Source: Bufo bufo
Taxonomy: Eukaryota > Chordata > Amphibia > Anura > Bufonidae
Assembly: GCF_905171765.1 (NCBI RefSeq)
Contig: NC_053391.1
Location: forward strand, 193,636,559 to 193,700,558
DNA: 64,000 bases
Direction: 5' to 3'
Part shown: positions 11,978 through 24,547 of the stretch, in pieces
Layout of the letters: every line of letters starts with the position of its first letter
Numbering within the stretch: position 1 is the stretch's first letter
Made by a program: the position numbers and the translations under genes
The notes under the pieces: generated by a model
Told to the model about the DNA's origin: nothing
Databases searched by the model: none
Seen by the model: only the letters and a program-made list of their open reading frames with translations

Positions 11978-12189
11978 TTAACATTTCTACGGTACTCAAG
12001 AAAGAGAGAGATATCAAAGAGTCAAGAAAGTCTGGAATCTGTATGGCCAAGGTAATTTCTGATGAAAGCTATAGATGTTACTGCTGTGAGTGGAATGTTA
12101 TTGAGACAGCCTTCACACTTGGATATGACCTGGCCAGTCGTTACTTAAGCCTCAGTTGGAAATTACAGCCATCATTGCATAAGTAATAT

Positions 12190-13560
12190 TGCCAGCCATA
12201 GATTCTGCATAAGACATTTTATTTCCAGCATTTCACTTTCATTAGAGCTTCTATACTTCAGAAAGGTAGGATGAGGACATTCAGAACTTACTCAGCAGCC
12301 CTAAACGTTGATTTTGCAAGATATAGTGCAAGCAAAATACACATTACAGTATAGAGTGAAAAAGTGCTCTAACTGTAGAGTGGTTGCATACATAGATTAC
12401 AGTATGTAGAATATAAAAAAGCAGTAAGGAAACTATACATTGTATGTCTACTATAGACTTAGGAGCATTGAGAGAAAAAGTTTGTAACTATCAGTAGTTG
12501 TAGAGTCATTGTATCAACCAACTTGTTTGACTTTGGGCTAAACCCAAGGGCACTTTCCTGGCAGTCCCCTGGTGTTCACTCTTAACCTCTATACATGAAT
12601 CTGGACTTCTCTGTAGGGGAACCATCAGACTGCTACCTTTTGGAGTAGTCCCTTTGTGGTTGACAGCTGACCCACAGAGCTCAGAGACACTGGAGCAAAC
12701 ATTGAGGGATCAGGCAAAACTGTCAGAGCAAACAGCTTAGGGTCAATACGGTGACCAGGTATGGATCGGGTCAGGCAACAGTCAGTCAGAATCCAGGAAT
12801 CAAGCAAAAGTGGGTACATGGGCAGACAAGCATATTATAGCACCTTTTCTGGATCTAGCAAGATAGTAAACCTATCGCCTAGGCAGTGAGTGAGATGAAT
12901 AGCACAGCATATATAGCAGAGCTGATTAAGACATTAGAAGCAGCTGCACACAGAACCAAAGGAGGGTTAACCCTTGCAGTACTGCAGAATCAGATGAGGT
13001 TTAATGAAGAATATCTCCAATAGACACACAGGACACAGGCACCCAGGGCCTCTGCTGGAGTGCTGAAACTGCGCCAGACACAAGATAAATGGAGCAGGGC
13101 CCACCCAAAGTAGTAGAACAGCAACAGACATGGACCGCCAACATAGCAAAGTTGAGTACAAAAAGTAGCAACATCTTTATAGAAGTGGGTTGAGTGAGGT
13201 TAGTTGGCACTACTTATCTTAATAGTCTAGGGTATGAAGTCACATTACTCAGCACATGACTGTGGTGAGAGGGTAAGATACAGCATTTCAGAACACTGAT
13301 CATGCATGCCGATAGACCAAACCAAATTCTTCAGCTTTTACAAATCAAACCGCTGAGAACTGTACTCTATCTAAAGAGTGGAGAAGCTGCATGTAATTCA
13401 TTATACAGTTTTAACAGGCTTTTTCTGCAGACAGTCAGTGCAGAAATGACTCTTGACACGCTCCAGGAAGCAGTTGGAAGTTTGGCGAAATATATTAAAA
13501 CTGACTGGGATACCACAGGGGAGCGTGTACAACACGGCGGAATGTGAGCCAACAGGGAGC
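12190..13560. other. No gene; possible LTR remnant inside
   Basis: The sub-region 12545-13160 has the style of the LTR-like unit at 25100-25787 (phrases such as 'cagtcagtcagaatccagg' and 'ggatcaggcaaaac'), but I found no clear termini. Other parts look unique. Overlapping short frames on both strands near 13000-13600 are not supported. Confidence 0.3.
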
Positions 13561-14168
13561 ATCAAAATCCTTCTTGTGTAGACTTTCTCAAAGTTATAAT
13601 TATACATTGATTATCATACTTTTCTAACGGCTTGTTGCTTTTAGCCTTTAAATGTAAAAAAAAGGAAAATTCGAGATTGTAGTAAAAAAACAAAACAAAA
13701 TATAAGAACAGCATAACTTGCTGAAAGTGGTATTATGGTATGACCATTGGGAAGTGGCAAGGTCATATGTTTCTTGGGATACAGAGGACATCTATGTTTG
13801 GCCGCATCATATATTTCAATAGGTAGTGAGAACCTGTACAGAAAACAAAAATGGGAAATCAACCCAAGGATAATGATAAGGAGAGCTGTGATGATATTAA
13901 CCTGTACCAGATGGGTGCTCGATTATAACCTGTGCTAAGACACCTGCTCTTCTGTCTGCAAGCCCCTGAGTTGACAAAAAAATGACATACAAAATGCACC
14001 ATACGTCAGTCTCTCCCTAAGTGCTGGTGTCTTAAAACAATGCAAGGCTCAACCTACAGTTGCCAGATTTTCTTAAATGCCCCAAATTTAGAAAAGGGAT
14101 GGAATTTTTTTTACACTAAGTATGACACTGAAGCCAATTTTTTTGTACCAAAAAGTTTGTCATTTATT

Positions 14169-14400
14169 ATACTGAAATATGCCTATATTAGGCGTATTTC
14201 AGGCGCAGATGTTGGCTGCCATCTGTGACTTTTCCTCGCTCACGCCAGGTCTAAAATTGTGCATGAACGTGTTTTACCTCACAAGAGCAAATGCCACTTT
14301 GAAGAGAGCCGCCTCAGCAATAGTCTGTCCAGACAGGTTCTGTCTCCTCAGATGGCTCTCCCTCTCTAGTGCACACCTTGCAACTAAATAACCCAGGATT
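14169..14400. mobile_element. MITE copy related to 55185-55515
   Basis: The phrase 'gcctatattaggcgtatttc' followed by 'cgctcacgccaggtctaaaa' matches in reverse complement the right half of the element at 55185-55515. Boundaries are unclear; this copy looks truncated. Confidence 0.5.
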
Positions 14401-14468
14401 GAGCTGGACTTGTGTTACAAAGAAAAATTTTACAGGCTAGGAAGGTGCCCCACAACCAACCTGTCCAT

Positions 14469-14976
14469 TAGTGCTGAGCAAAGCGAAGCATCCGAAGTGG
14501 TATTCGATCCGAATTTTAGGAAAAATTTTATTCTAAACAAAGCTGAATTTCCTTGCGCTTTGTGGTAACAAATCATTTTTCTAAAATTTGTGACGGGAGT
14601 TGTCTTAGAAAGAACAGAAAAATACTCACCTCTTCCACTTGCTGGGAGCATGTTGTGACGTCATCACGCTCAGTGCAGGTCCTTTCGCAGGTCTTTTTCA
14701 ATCAAGAAAGGAAGGACTGCCTCTGCGTGAGCAAGTGGATGAGTTGAGTCATTTTTTTTACCTTTTTAAACCCAAAAATCCATATTGCACTAGCGTATTA
14801 CTGTTATTTTTACGGCCGTTAGATGGGTGCACTTCTCTCTAAGCTGCATAAACGGTCCCATTGATTGATAGGCTGAATGGGGTTTTAACACGGCAATTTG
14901 TGACAAATTAATTCAAAACTAATTGAATTTCTTGTCAAACTTCGAATCTAATTTTTCATAACTTTGCTACTCTCTA
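14469..14976. mobile_element. hAT-like MITE with perfect 8-bp duplication
   Basis: Left terminus TAGTGCTGAGCAAAGC and right terminus GCTACTCTCTA (imperfect inverted copies) are flanked by CTGTCCAT at 14461-14468 and again at 14977-14984. An exact 8-bp duplication places the element in the hAT superfamily. Internally it shares 'cctcttccacttgctggg' and 'gtgacgtcatcacgctc' with the foldbacks at 23845-24250 and 37940-38450. It is 508 bp long with no transposase. Confidence 0.9.
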
Positions 14977-14984
14977 CTGTCCAT

Positions 14985-16180
14985 CATTCCATAAAAATCC
15001 CGGCCCAGAAACAGGACTCTTTGCTGGGGATACTCAGCTTTCCTGGATTCCTTATATCTTATCCAGCTTTCCCTGGAAGAGATATAGAATTCCTGGAGCC
15101 TGGAATGATCCCAAATCACTTTTCCTGTAGCTGTCTCATAGAGGAAACCAGTAAACTGGCAGGTATTTTTGTGGACATTGGTTCCCCCATTTAATAGGCC
15201 AGGCCCTCCATTCCCATAAACCATGCTGCCCCTTTTGCACGGTGCTCCCTTTGCTACTCCTCTTATCTAGCACATGACCCCCTCAATGCATTTTGAGCGT
15301 CAGAGATACATTTAATGATGCAGTATCCCAGCATCAAATGCAAAGTATATGGATATGGAATCCATAAGAATGCAGCCATCCATGCTGTCACTGGATGATT
15401 GCCAACTCTTCCCGGAGGTCTCTTTTTTTCCGGGAGCCATTATGTAACTCTATTTTATATTGGTGTAGAACTCCTTCAACACATCTTATAAGATTTTTCC
15501 ATGTTCTTTAGTTGTGAGGTTTAGAGTGCAGGCTTCTACTTCTGCATAATAATAATAATAGTAATTATATACCATATTACCATATTCTTATAAATACATG
15601 AGAAGAATAGCCGTTATCCAACCATTAGCCTTGCACTCATTTTGGTTATGTGTACAAACATGAAAACCTTTTTCTTTTCTACTGACTGTCAGGTTCTGTT
15701 CTTTTGTGAATTTGTGTTTGAGTGCATTCTGTAGCATGCTGTTTTATCTGAAGTCCAGAAAAGTTATTTCAAGACAGCTTTCCTATGAACCTAAATATCC
15801 ATGGGACACATTCCTTGAGGCATTTGCCCACCTAATAAATATGGATTATAGCCTCTGGCTGTAAAAATCTTTGAAAAACAATAGAATTTCTATGGATAAC
15901 AAGTATTTTTTAGACTAGAAAGCTGTCCAGCATTAAGTTCAAAGACTTCACACATCAACAGAGGCTGCTCTGATAAAAACAGTCATATAGATTTTTTCCA
16001 ACATGCATGAAAACGGATGGATTACAAGGAGACTAGTAATTTACATATTACATTCAACTGACCTTCAAAAAAAAAACCTTTGCCCAAAGTGCGGAACGTA
16101 AGCTGGGATTTCCTAATAGGTCCTCCTCACCAGTGGTTGAAGTCCATAGCAAAATTTAAAATGTATCTTCATAGACTTCC
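14985..16180. other. No gene seen
   Basis: Mostly unique sequence with a short AAT-type run near 15549. The opposed frames at 14964-15194 and 14967-15224 lie on the same bases and neither has domain features. Confidence 0.4.
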
Positions 16181-16194
16181 TCTACCCAGTAAAA

Positions 16195-16510
16195 CATTAA
16201 AATGAGTTACTTCATCAATTTTATATTGGCAGGGGTCCGACTCTCGGCCCCAATGCAGATCAGCGGCGGTGGCGCACTTCCTAGGCCGGTAATGTCACTC
16301 AAGTGAATGGGGCCGAGCTGTAATACTAAGCACAGTCGCTATCCATTGGACCATTGGAAAGCTACGAGGAGTCCACGGTGCTGACCGGAGTTCCATGGCC
16401 TCATCAAACAACTGATTGGCAGAGGTGCTGTGAGTTGGACCCAATATCTGATATTGATGATCTATTCTGAGGATCGTTCATCAATATTAAACACATGGAA
16501 AACCCCTTTA
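16195..16510. mobile_element. TTAA-type MITE fragment
   Basis: The segment contains 'ggcaggggtccgactc', 'tgaggatcgttcatcaat' and a right end 'ggaaaaccccttta' followed by AT-rich sequence. These are the typical inner and terminal phrases of the elements at 26196-27243 and 36905-37305. The left terminus is not clear. Confidence 0.6.
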
Positions 16511-16514
16511 ATTA

Positions 16515-17730
16515 TGTTGCTAAATCAGATAAATAAGCAGGGAAGATAAGCTTATGATTATTCCCGACAAAACTGCCTCCGGAGCAATGTCTCAGAGAAA
16601 GCCTTGAGATTTTGCAAGTTTGAGATGCACTTATAGATAGTAGATTGTTTAAAGGGGTCTCTGCTTTGAAAAATCCCTACTTATTAGTAGAGTTCATTGA
16701 CTATTAATGAGGAAGTTCATTCTGATCTTTGCATGGTCATTAGCTAAATTTACATGTAGAAATCAGGATGAACAAAAGTTTTTACGATCATTCTTCCCCA
16801 TGCGGTTCCATTGTTTGTTGGCAGCTGTTTACACAGGGTGATGTGCTGATGACAAGTGAAGATTTTTAGTACTGTGGGAAAGATGCGATTACGCCTGGAG
16901 CCATCGCACCTTTAAATAGGCCAGTGGCCAACGGGCACCCGTACAAACAGTCATTCCTGATAATTGCCCCAACCTGTGACCTGTGTACAAGAGCCCTACC
17001 AGTAAGCTTCCCAGTAGTACCTTATCTATATAGATCAATGGGTTACCTGTGTAATGGACGACAGGACAGGTTCTCCAGAGCAAGATATGCTCTTTGTATC
17101 CACTTTCTGCCCTGGCCAAGAGTTGAAGATCCTGAACAAAGGACCTTATTAATTCCACAGAATTTCCTAATAATAATAATTCCCTAATAATGTAAAATAT
17201 ATATTTTTAAACTGCACAAGACCTTTAATGTTATGCGAGAGGGCTCTCAGAGGACTCTTTCTTTGGGCACGTAGAATGTATCCCTGTCCAGCTGGCTGAC
17301 GGTCAACAATCTAATGTGTATGGGTGTCAAAAGACAATCTAGTGATACAAGACATAGTATGACAATTATGATGTATACTTATGACCAGATTTAAAGCAAA
17401 TTTGTCAGCTTCATCTGCCCTATGTGCTCCTATGTAAAACACATTCCTACAAGTCAAAATGTCACAAAACCGCTACGAGGTGTGCTATAAGAATACACTG
17501 AACACGTAGGTATGAGTCCTGAGAAGAGCACCTTCACATCTCCTTGCCCCCTCTGCTCCTCAGGGCAGTGATTGACAGTCCACTGCGTATGTAAGTGTAC
17601 ACAGCAGCCGGTCAGATAGGAGCAGAGGAAACGCTCTACTCTCGGGGGACTCTAATAGTGCTCCTAGTAGTTGTTTGGAACAAGTGTTTTTGTACCATGT
17701 TAGCTACTAGGAGTATAGACCTGTAGCTTT
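16515..17730. other. No gene seen
   Basis: Unique-looking sequence. The opposing frames at 16889-17158 and 16924-17187 are strand shadows of each other and neither shows a known motif. Confidence 0.4.
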
Positions 17731-17733
17731 GAA

Positions 17734-18020
17734 GGCTCATTCACACAATTTTGTGTGTGCCCCGCTCTGTGAAACGCAAATAGCAGTCTGCAATGCAAGC
17801 TTAATGGCAGAGTGCATGCCGTTTGCGGGTGTGGACTCACTTGAATGGGTAAATAGACATGTATGGACCGAAATCCCATGGAAGCTCTCTATAGTGCTTG
17901 CGGGTGGCGGACTGATTCAAGTTACTGGGCCCACATCACAAGGCCGGTGTCTGTATATTGTGGACCCACTGTTTGCCACCACAATGCGGGCACGGGGCAC
18001 ACGGTCATGTGAATGAGCCC
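17734..18020. mobile_element. Harbinger-like MITE
   Basis: Left end 'ggctcattcacacaatt' pairs with right end 'catgtgaatgagccc'. The right flank is TAA, the left flank GAA, so the 3-bp duplication is imperfect. Internally G/C-rich words such as 'gcgggtggcgg' recur as in related copies. Confidence 0.65.
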
Positions 18021-18067
18021 TAAGTGACAGTATAGCGTTCAATGGACAATTATGGGTTCTCTGTCCC

Positions 18068-18290
18068 ACAAAGGGTATATCCACATGGTGAATATTACGC
18101 ATGGATTTTCCATGTGGATTTTTTATGTCGATTTTGCTGCTTTTCTCCACCAAATCTGCACCAAAATCCACATGTGTTGCTTGTGGCTTTTATTGTTGCA
18201 GATTTTGATACATTTTTAACCCTGATCTCATCCCATGCTGCAGATTTTAACATTCGAACCACAGGTCAATTTTTGGGCGTAAAGTAATGC
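18068..18290. mobile_element. Unclassified MITE fragment
   Basis: It starts near 'agggtatatccacatgg' and contains inverted 'tccatgtggatttt' and 'aaaatccacatg' phrases. Boundaries are not certain and no duplication was established. Confidence 0.4.
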
Positions 18291-18388
18291 ACACGGGAGA
18301 TCATTTACAGTATATAGCTACTCATACAAAAGAAAACATAATTTTCCCATCAGTAAAAAGGGTTGTTCAAACATTTCCAGGACTGTAA

Positions 18389-18728
18389 GGCCTCATGCAC
18401 ACGACCGTTGTTTTGGTCCGCATCCGAGCCGCAGTATTTGCGGCTTGGATGCGGACCCATTCACTTCAATGGGGCCACAAAAGATGCGGACAGCACACAG
18501 ACAGCACACTCTGTGTGCTGTCCGCATCCGTTGCTCCGTTTTGTGGTCCACAAAAAAAAAAAAATAACCTGTCCTATTCTTGTCCGTTTTGCGGACAAGA
18601 ATAGGCAGTTATACTAATGGCTGTCTGTGCCGTTCCGCAAATTGCGAAACGCACACGGGCACCATCCATGTTTTGCGGATCCGCAATTTGCGGACCGCAA
18701 AACACACAACGGTTGCGTGCATGTAGCC
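18389..18728. mobile_element. PIF/Harbinger-like MITE, TAA duplication
   Basis: The left end 'ggcctcatgcacacgaccg' pairs with the right end 'cggttgcgtgcatgtagcc'. TAA is duplicated at 18386-18388 and 18729-18731. Inverted words built on 'gcggacc', 'ttgcggac' and 'ccgcatcc' fill the interior. The frames inside are repeat translations. Confidence 0.9.
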
Positions 18729-18739
18729 TAAAAGAAATG

Positions 18740-19985
18740 TTCATCTAAAATACCATGATGTTTCAGCAGATCACCTTTTCCAGGTACAACTTTCATTGCT
18801 GGCAAACATATACTATTATTCTGATTGTAGCTTTGCTTTTAGATTTGTTTTTATGCTTGACACTGAAAATAGTTTTCTCTCATTCTGTGTCATATACCGG
18901 CAGGAATGCTGAGAATTACCATATATGATCTTCTAGGCAGAAATGGCATCACAGATTATGCTTATTTCTGAAAAGAGGCATAAACATCATTTGTCTCTCC
19001 AAATCCACCATGAATACTATGGTATGTGAATCTGAAATAGTATAAGCCAAGAGCCTGTTGCTCTGAAATATACATTTGTATTAATATGTTAGTATGACAG
19101 ATGGACTCTTAGTTATACATATGCAGCTTGTTTCATACTGGGTTGCTAAGCACAGTTTACTGTAGCTGTATGGTAATGGATTAAATAAACTGTATGGGAG
19201 ATGTGCTTGTGATATAATTATTCTTAGTACAGACTAAAATAGTACTGTCTCTTTATATATAGCTTCACGTGGGAAGCTATCTGATGTAGCGTCATGATGT
19301 TCCACCTATTTACAGAATGCAAACTGTGTAATAAAGTGTAAAAACATTTGACACTTCAATTATGAGAGTTTTTCTTCCTTTTTTTATCTAATTTACATAC
19401 TGTAAAAACTTTCATTGTGGCAGATCTGGAGTGGACCTTTGCCCCATCTCTTCTCAGTAGACTCCAGTAACTTCTAATGGCAGTACTATGTCCTCACTTT
19501 TTAACTGTGCAAATTAGTTCTTCTCCAGAAGGAACATTCCATGTGAAGATCCATGTGGGATATGGAATCTTACATGCAGTGCTTCATGGAAAAAGTAATG
19601 TAAATTAGAAATTGTTCTTAAGGTCCAACCCCTATATCATCAATAAAGGCTAAAAGATTTTGAATGAAAGAAACAGTGGCAAGTGATTGGCTCCAAAGAA
19701 AGCCACAATAGTTTTTTTTTTATCCTGGACCTTTGGGTCTGACCATGGAAGGAGGGAAGCTTATTTGCATACCTTTTCCCATACCTCAAATGGATTTTCT
19801 CAATGACAGCCAGTACCCAAGGCTTTTTAACTAGAACTCAAATAGTACCCCAACTGAGATGACAGCATTGCAACTGTCTGTGCAGCACCCCAGTACAGGG
19901 GGTATCTGCAAATGGTTTGTTCCTATTGTTACATAATGGTATGTACACCTAGGATCACCTGGTATGGGTGGCAGGGACAGTGTTA
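18740..19985. other. No gene seen
   Basis: AT-rich and apparently unique, with short homopolymer runs. No frame above 65 codons with any motif. Confidence 0.4.
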
Positions 19986-19989
19986 ACCA

Positions 19990-21235
19990 CCCTTTTCCTA
20001 TATACTGCCAAAATATGGGGGGCACTATGGAGAAGAGGGGGAAGCACTAAGGGGGCCACTATGGAGAAGAGGGGAAGCACTATGGGGGCCCTATATATTG
20101 GCACAATATGGGGGGGACTATGGAGAAGAGGGTAAGCACTATGGGGGTCCTATATACTGTCACAATATGGGGGGGCACTATGGAGAAGAGGGGAAGCACT
20201 ATGGGGGCCCTATATACTGGCACATTATGGGGGGCACTATGGAGAAGAGGGGAAAGAGCACTATGGGGGCATTTACTGGGGGGCCCTATGTACTGGCATG
20301 CATTATTGGGGGCTCTATGGAGAAGTGGGGGTAAAGGAGAACTATGGGGGCTTTTACTGGGGGCCCTATTTACTGGCACGCATTATGGGGGGCACTATAG
20401 AGAAGTGGGGGAGAAGAGCACTATGGGGGCATTATATAGGGGCATTTAATACTGGCACCCATTTTGGTGCCACTATGGGGATGGGTGGAGAGGAGCATTA
20501 TGGGGGCATCTATGTGGGGCAGTCTATAGAGGCATTTTATACTGGCACATTATGGAGGACACTATGGGGACAGGGGAGGAGCACTATGGGGCATCTTCTG
20601 GGGGCACAGTATTTTATACTGGCACAAATTATAGGGGCACTATGGGAACCTAAGCTCAACTGGGGGCACTAAGTGTTTTTTCTAGTGGCACACGGTACGG
20701 GTCATTGGAACACATGAGGGCATTCTGGGGACATTGGCTTTACTGGGGGTACTAAGAGATTTTTTTTTTTTTTTTACTGACACACAACGGGGCATATTTT
20801 GTACTGGCCCACATTATAAGGGGGTGTTTTTCTACTGTCACACATTATAAAGAGAATTATTACTAACAGGGGCATTATGGTGGGCTTTATTACAACTAGG
20901 GGACTATGGGAGCATTATGACTTTACTTCTGGGACACAATTACTGTTGGGGGCAGTGTAGGAGCACTATTACTACTAAGTGCACTCTGGCACAGAATTAT
21001 TACTATTGTTGGGATTTTGGGGAGCACTATTACTGTGGGGGCACCCTGGCACAGTATCAGCTTAGCACAGTTATTTTTGGGGGACATTATGGTTACACTA
21101 TTAGTGTCAGAGACACTTTTTGCTGGGTGCAGTTATTTTTAGAGCATTGTGTTCCATAGAGCATTGTGTTCCAATAATTATTGAAGGGGGCTCTATCTGT
21201 GTGTAACTAGTATTTTCAGGGGGGTTATCAGTTTA
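19990..21235. repeat. G-rich minisatellite
   Basis: A unit of roughly 60 bp built from 'ggcactatggagaagaggg', 'aagcactatgggggcc' and 'ctatatactggcac' is repeated with increasing divergence toward the right. It produces glycine-rich overlapping frames on both strands (for example 20108-20449 and 20298-20672) that are by-products of the repeat. Confidence 0.9.
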
Positions 21236-21239
21236 TGCA

Positions 21240-21440
21240 GTATAGTTTTGGGGGTGCATGATGGGATGTTGAGAAAGTGGGAGGATGATGGAAAAGTAGG
21301 AAACTAAGATGTCTGTCAAACTCTGCACAGAAAAGAGATGGCTGAAAGAAATCATCATGTCGGTCTGGTCTGAATGGAGAATATAAAGAAAGAGAACATC
21401 TACATCAAAGGAGACGTCACTGGATGTAAGAGGTATGTGG
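21240..21440. repeat. Conserved module after G-rich array, copy 1
   Basis: This non-tandem segment contains 'gaaactaagatgtctgt', 'aaactctgcacag', 'ggctgaaagaaatcatc' and 'gagacgtcactgga'. The same ordered phrases occur at 34405-34585, also immediately right of a G-rich array. The shared order shows that array and module belong to one repeat. It ends near 'agaggtatgt', which resembles a splice donor but is unsupported as one. Confidence 0.75.
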
Positions 21441-21450
21441 CACTGTATTA

Positions 21451-21650
21451 GGCTACTTTCACAACTGCGTTATTGATTCTGCCAGGCTGTTCCAGCAGAG
21501 AACAGCCTGCCGGAATTCACTGGATCCGGCACTGATGGATGCAGACTGAATGCCCCATCAACTACAATGGGGTACGGCAGAGATCCGCCCACAATCTGGG
21601 GGGGAAGGGGCACTTTTTTGATGTTCGCCCTGTTGGTAAATTTCCCTAGA
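21451..21650. mobile_element. Harbinger-like MITE left end
   Basis: It starts 'ggctactttcacaactgcg' directly after TTA, as in the family at 33237-33718 and 59271-59699. The matching right end is not found, so the copy is truncated or interrupted. Confidence 0.5.
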
Positions 21651-21654
21651 AACT

Positions 21655-23470
21655 GCCCTGGCTAGATGTGCCTCTAAAGACCTATATCCCACAGTGCTTA
21701 CAGCCATAAATGCCAGATTACAGTTACCAGAGAGACTTTAGCAAAATAGCATACCTCGCCATCGGGGAAAAAAGATTTGCATTGTGTACAGATTATTGTT
21801 GGATGTAGTACAACTCCTATTTTGCACAAGTAAAATGAGATATTTCTTCTTCTACCCCTGGCCTGTTTTCCTGACTCTTACCACACCATACACTGGCCAT
21901 TGCACTACTAGACCTCCTGCCACCCATACAACCACTAACATCAAGGGCACTCCAAACTACTATCAGGCAGGAGCTCAAAATATAGGGAGTGCCCTGAGGG
22001 AAGAAAGGGTGCATCCTCCTCTCACTGCACCAGCCCTAGGGAGCTACGGCCTGAGTGAAACCACCTTGACTCATCCTATAGTCAGAACCACTACCACTTC
22101 CATCCTCTGGTCCAGCTTCTCAAGGGCTTGCTGTATCTGCAAGCAGTAGAGTAAGATAGCTTACTCCCAAAGAAGCAACCAGGATTAGCTGGTTAGAGAT
22201 ATAAAGAAGCTTGGAGCAGGTACTGTTTAATATCAAGGCAAGTGTGTACTATGGCTTTGGGTACTGTAGCTGATTGTGAAGCACTATAAATGCGGTTGGT
22301 ATGAGTGCTATCATATGGGCTCTGACTGGTATTATATTCAGCAACCTTGAAAAGGAGCTCCAGATTATCATTTCAGGGTAAAATTATGGACGTCAAGCCA
22401 AAGGAACGGTGTCAGATTTGGTACTGAGTAGAGTGAAGAACAATATAAGGCCACGAAGAACTTGGTATATTTTTAGTTGCAAATAAATGGCTGATGTTTA
22501 TACACAGAAAGAAGAAATTGACATTTTTGCTCAGTATGAAACTTTGACTTTGTAATTTTAACCTCAATTTCATGCCTGAGGAGTGATATATCAGAGACGA
22601 ATTCATAGCCTGCTGACTCCACATGGAAGTATCTGGACATACATGGGAAGGTAAAAGGAGCAGATGCTTTAATAGTGTTCTTTAAAGAAGTAGTTATTCT
22701 TTTATATCTGTATTGGGGCTGCAGTAAGTCCCTAGTAGGCATCATTCATTTCTCCACAGATATACCGCTAGCTTAGCGCGCGCCGGCCTACCAACTGAGC
22801 TGAAATGGATTTAATTTTGCCCTTGCTAAAGATGAAAAGCTGGGTTCATTTTTCTCTTTTCCAACAGACATATTACCTGGAGCAGCATGACACATTGCAA
22901 TAGGAATCTTGTTTGAGGCTTATTTATTTCGGCTCTCGTGCTGGTGGAGATGTTACACGGCCAAAAGCTTCTGCTTTTGCAGGTCTGGAGATTCTATGAG
23001 TGTATGTGAATTGACTTGCCAGCCAGAATGTCAGTCATCTCTGCATACAATCGGAGCCGCGGGTGACCTGGAAACCTGCTAAGTTTATATTCAGGCTGAA
23101 TGAGAGGTCTCTCCAATCCAATTTCTGCAAGCAGCAGCAGGTGAAAGAGCTGCTCTTCCTTTAACCCATTAGCCGCCACTCTTGTGTTTCCATACAATAT
23201 TGATGTACATAGCACATGCAGGTTTAAAAGGAGCTTGTCGCCATGAAAATGCAGCGCAATCAGCATGTTATAGAGCAGGAGGATCTGAGAAGATTGGTAT
23301 ATAGTTTTTATGGGAAAAGATTCAGTACCGTAATTTATTTAGGTTAAACCTCTACTCTTATTATGCTTCGGAGTCATGTGGGTGGACCTGCTCACTGATT
23401 GACAGCTAACTCTGCATGACTAAGCATAGCCAATTAGCTGTCAATCAGTAAGTAGGACTGCCTACATGAC
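21655..23470. other. No gene seen
   Basis: Frames at 21784-22149, 22473-22745 and 22994-23266 are isolated and featureless. A 15-bp match to a tRNA D-arm occurs at 22787-22801 on the minus strand but without the rest of a tRNA. The remaining sequence looks unique. Confidence 0.4.
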
Positions 23471-23475
23471 TATAA

Positions 23476-24458
23476 GGCCTCTTTCACACGGACGAGATTT
23501 CCGCGCGGGTGCAATGCGTGAGGTGAACGCATTGCACCTGCACTGAATCCGGACCCATTCATTTCTATGGGGCTGTCCACATGAGCGGTGATTTTCACGC
23601 AATAACTTGTGCGTTGCGTGAAAATCGCAGCATGCTCTATATTGTGCATTTTCCACGCAACGCAGGCCCCATAGAAGTGAATGGGGCTGCGTGAAAATCG
23701 CAAGCATCCGCAAGCAAGTGCGGATGCGTTGCGATTTTCACGCATGGTTGATCGGGATGGGGACCCAATCATTATTATTTTCCCTTATAACATGGTTATT
23801 AGGGAAAATAATAGCATTCTGAATACAGAATGCTTAGTAAAATAGGGATGGAGGGGTTAAAAAAAATAATAATAATAATTTAACTCATCCACAACCTCAT
23901 CCACTTGTTTGCGCAGCTCAGCTTCTCTTCTGTCTTCTTCTTTGATGAGCTGGGAGAAAAGGACCTTTGGTGACGTCACTGCGCTCATCACATGGTCCAT
24001 CACATGATCCATCACCATGGTGATTGGATCATGTGATGGACCATGTAAAGAGCGCAGTGACTTCACCACAGGTCCTTTTCCTCCTGGTCATCAAAGAAGA
24101 AGACAGAAGAGAAGCTGAGCTGGGCAAACAAGTGGATGAGGTGAGTTAAATTATTATTATTATTTTTTTTAACCCCTCCATCCCTATTTTACTAAGCATT
24201 CTGTATTCAGAATGCTATTATTTTCCCTTATAACCATGCTATAAGGGAAAATAATAAAATCTACACAACGCCTAACCCAAACCTGAACTTCTGTGAAGTC
24301 CGTGTTCGGGTTTGTGTATCAAACATGCAGATTTTTCTCACGTGCGTGCCCAAACGCATTAAAATGCTTTGCACTCGCGCGGTTAAAATGGCGCATTTTC
24401 CCGCGACGCACCCGCATCTTATCCGGCCCTCACACGCGACGCCCGTGTGAAAGAGGCC
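23476..24458. mobile_element. Harbinger-like element with foldback core
   Basis: Outer inverted ends 'ggcctctttcacacggacg' and 'cgcccgtgtgaaagaggcc' are flanked by TAA on both sides (23473-23475 and 24459-24461). Inside sits a long palindrome, 23780-24255, centred near 24015 on 'catcaccatggtgattgg'. The outer element and the palindrome look like separate units, the second nested in the first. Frames on both strands reflect the palindrome. Confidence 0.85.
23780..24255. repeat. Long palindrome nested in MITE
   Basis: Arms of roughly 230 bp pair: 'gggaaaataatagcattctg' on the left with its inverse on the right, and 'acctcatccacttgtttgcg' with 'caaacaagtggatgaggt'. The left arm carries TGACGTCA at 23971-23978, while the right arm has the changed 'agtgacttcacc'. 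It is related in content to 37940-38450 and to the hAT MITE at 14469-14976. Confidence 0.8.
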
Positions 24459-24547
24459 TAAGGGTTTGTGTTTTGCAGGACAAGTTATGCTTTCTAAAAT
24501 CATCATTTAATATTGCATATAGGGTAGTTGGAAGCTTTGCAGTCTTA

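Noticed and set aside
20098..20672. Glycine-rich overlapping frames
   Set aside because: They are produced by the G-rich minisatellite in several frames at once.
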